DNA of 6,639 nucleotides from Actinomycetes bacterium (GTDB lineage: Bacteria > Actinomycetota > Acidimicrobiia > Acidimicrobiales > RAAP-2): positions 1 through 6,639 of the forward strand of contig JAJZFO010000088.1 in NCBI GenBank assembly GCA_021805305.1, written 5' to 3'. Each line of letters begins with the position of its first letter. The stretch's first letter is position 1. Made by a program: the position numbers and the translations under genes. Shown here piece after piece: positions 5,354 through 6,639 of this stretch. Below the pieces are notes generated by a model that searched no databases, was not told where the DNA came from, and saw only the letters and a list, made by a program, of their open reading frames with translations.

Positions 5354-5369
5354 GAAAGACATGTCAGAC
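5350..5369. repeat. Inverted repeat across the tldD promoter and start codon
   Basis: GTCTGA (5350-5355) and TCAGAC (5364-5369) are perfect 6-bp arms around 8 bases, with an internal 8-bp palindrome GACATGTC (5358-5365) that includes the ATG. The repeat overlaps the -10 box, the predicted start site and the first codons, as a repressor operator would. If the mRNA starts at the ATG, the full hairpin cannot form in RNA, so it would have to act as DNA. Confidence 0.5.
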
Positions 5370-6639
5370 ACCTTGGTGGCTCGCGACGTCCTGCAGCGAG
5401 TCTTGGATGAATCGATGGGTCGCGGTGCGCAGTTCGCCGAAGTGTTCGTCGAGGACCGCTCGAATTCCTCCGCCTCACTCGACCAGCGGCGTATCCAGGA
5501 GCTCAACTCCGCCCGTTCGCGCGGCGCCGGGGTGCGCGTTGTCGTGGGCGAGACCACCGGATTCGCCCACACCGCCGACCTTTCGGAGAACGGACTGCTG
5601 GCCGCGGCGCGCGCCGCGGCGGCCGTGGCCCGCGAAGGTCGCGGCGGAGTGCGTCACGCGCCTCTCGAGTCGCTGCGCGAACATTCCTCGGGGGCCGAGA
5701 TCCTGCCCTCGAGCGTACCCAAGGCCCACAAGATCGAACTCATGATGCGCGCCGACGAGGTGGCCCGGGCCAGCGGTGATGCGATCACCCAAGTGCAGGT
5801 TGGTCTGGCCGACTCGACGCGTCGGTTCATCGTCGCCAACTCCGAGGGAGTGTTCGCCGGCGACGATCAGGTTCGTACCCGCTTCGCGGTGTCCTGCGTC
5901 GCCAACGGTGACGCCGGGATGCAAACCGGCTACCGTCCCCTCGCGGCCACGCGAGGCTTCGAGTTCCTCACGCCCGAAGCGATCGAGGAGGCGGCGCGCG
6001 CTGCGGCGCACCAGGCGATCACCAAGCTCTCGGCACGACCCGCTCCGTCGGGCGACCTACCGGTGGTGCTCGCCGGAGGGTCGGGGGGCATACTCTTTCA
6101 CGAGGCCTGTGGTCACGGACTCGAGGCCGACGCCGTGATGAAGCAGGCGTCGGTCTACGCGGGCAAGGTCGGCCAGCGGGTCGCGAGCCCTCTGGTGACC
6201 CTGGTGGACGACGGGACGATGCGGGGTGAATGGGGGTACTACGCCGTCGATGACGAGGGGCATCGCGCAGGTCGCAACGTGCTGATCGAGAACGGCGTCC
6301 TCACCGATTACATGTGGGACTACTTGCGGGCGCGCAAGGAAGGTCGCGTCTCGTCGGGCAACGGACGTCGTCAGAGCTACGCCCATCTGCCGATGGTGCG
6401 CATGACCAATACGTACTTGATGGCGGGCGACGCCGACGCGGACGAGATCGTCGCCCAGACCCCGCGAGGCGTCTACGTGGCCCAGCTCGGTGGCGGACAG
6501 GTCAACACGGCCACCGGCGACTTCGTGTTCGGCGCGACGGCCGCGTTCATGATCGAGAACGGGCGTATCACGTCGCCGTTGCGCGACTGCAATCTCATTG
6601 GCAACGGCCCAGAGATCCTCCAGCGAGTCGACGCGGTCG
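5361..6639 (+). CDS. tldD: TldD-type zinc metalloprotease (PmbA/TldD family), 3' end outside the window
   Basis: The first 426 residues are visible; family members usually run about 450-480, so only the extreme C-terminus is missing. TldD forms a zinc protease with TldE/PmbA that degrades unfolded peptides and, in some bacteria, processes peptide antibiotics or antitoxins. The PmbA/TldD N-terminal domain (about 1-230) is followed by GSGGILFHEACGHGLEAD, holding the HExxxH motif at H247-E248-H252. A third metal-ligand cysteine is expected in RDCNLIGNG (C410). Other signatures are SSGNGRRQSYAHLPMVRMTN and VAQLGGGQVNTATGDFVFG. HExxxH marks it as the catalytic TldD member rather than TldE, which lacks the motif. 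A tldE/pmbA gene may follow beyond the window. The ATG at 5361 fits homology (SDTLVARDVLQRVLDE) and sits 7 bases after TAGTCT. The frame is intact throughout. Confidence 0.95.
   Translation, partial: MSDTLVARDVLQRVLDESMGRGAQFAEVFVEDRSNSSASLDQRRIQELNSARSRGAGVRVVVGETTGFAHTADLSENGLLAAARAAAAVAREGRGGVRHAPLESLREHSSGAEILPSSVPKAHKIELMMRADEVARASGDAITQVQVGLADSTRRFIVANSEGVFAGDDQVRTRFAVSCVANGDAGMQTGYRPLAATRGFEFLTPEAIEEAARAAAHQAITKLSARPAPSGDLPVVLAGGSGGILFHEACGHGLEADAVMKQASVYAGKVGQRVASPLVTLVDDGTMRGEWGYYAVDDEGHRAGRNVLIENGVLTDYMWDYLRARKEGRVSSGNGRRQSYAHLPMVRMTNTYLMAGDADADEIVAQTPRGVYVAQLGGGQVNTATGDFVFGATAAFMIENGRITSPLRDCNLIGNGPEILQRVDAV

Noticed and set aside
4325..5572. A longer 415-codon form of the SPFH protein
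   Set aside because: The extra N-terminal residues are arginine/serine-rich, lack homology, overlap the start of tldD and would place the membrane anchor internally. The GTG at 5263 has a ribosome site and starts directly with the membrane helix.

Overview
This is a high-GC bacterial window, most likely from an actinomycete-type organism. I would guess Actinomycetota, possibly class Acidimicrobiia, from the FtsE/FtsX and Dxs sequence style, the GC content and start sites that look leaderless; the lineage is an inference. I see no mobile element, CRISPR array, rRNA or tRNA. The genes are conserved housekeeping or quality-control families, and I found no convincing new multi-gene system. The unusual content is in the promoters, gene ends and spacers.

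Layout: the last codons of ftsE (1-94, +) run into a complete ftsX (94-948, +) with a 1-base overlap, giving the FtsEX transporter-like complex that controls septal peptidoglycan hydrolysis. Convergent to it is msrB (945-1352, -), which repairs oxidised methionine; its stop codon shares the palindrome CTAG with the ftsX stop. A 188-bp spacer follows, carrying a 16-bp tandem repeat whose minus-strand transcript is very C-rich and G-poor, like a Rho-loading site behind dxs. dxs (1541-3463, -) encodes the first enzyme of the MEP isoprenoid pathway.

A 400-bp divergent spacer (3464-3863) without a convincing gene separates dxs from a small NfeD-family membrane protein gene (3864-4313, +). NfeD converges, with an 11-bp gap, on its usual functional partner, a stomatin/slipin-type SPFH protein (4325-5263, -). 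These two families are usually neighbours in the same direction, so the tail-to-tail arrangement is atypical. A 97-bp divergent spacer then separates the SPFH gene from tldD (5361 to the window edge, +), a zinc metalloprotease subunit missing its last few dozen residues.

Regulation: four genes (msrB, dxs, nfeD, tldD) have a TANNNT -10-like box 6 or 7 bases before the start codon, which predicts leaderless mRNAs. The SPFH gene instead has its box about 60 bp upstream and a spaced Shine-Dalgarno-like sequence. The SPFH and tldD boxes face away from each other exactly 17 bp apart, so each lies where the other promoter's -35 element would be, with a 12-bp GC palindrome between them.
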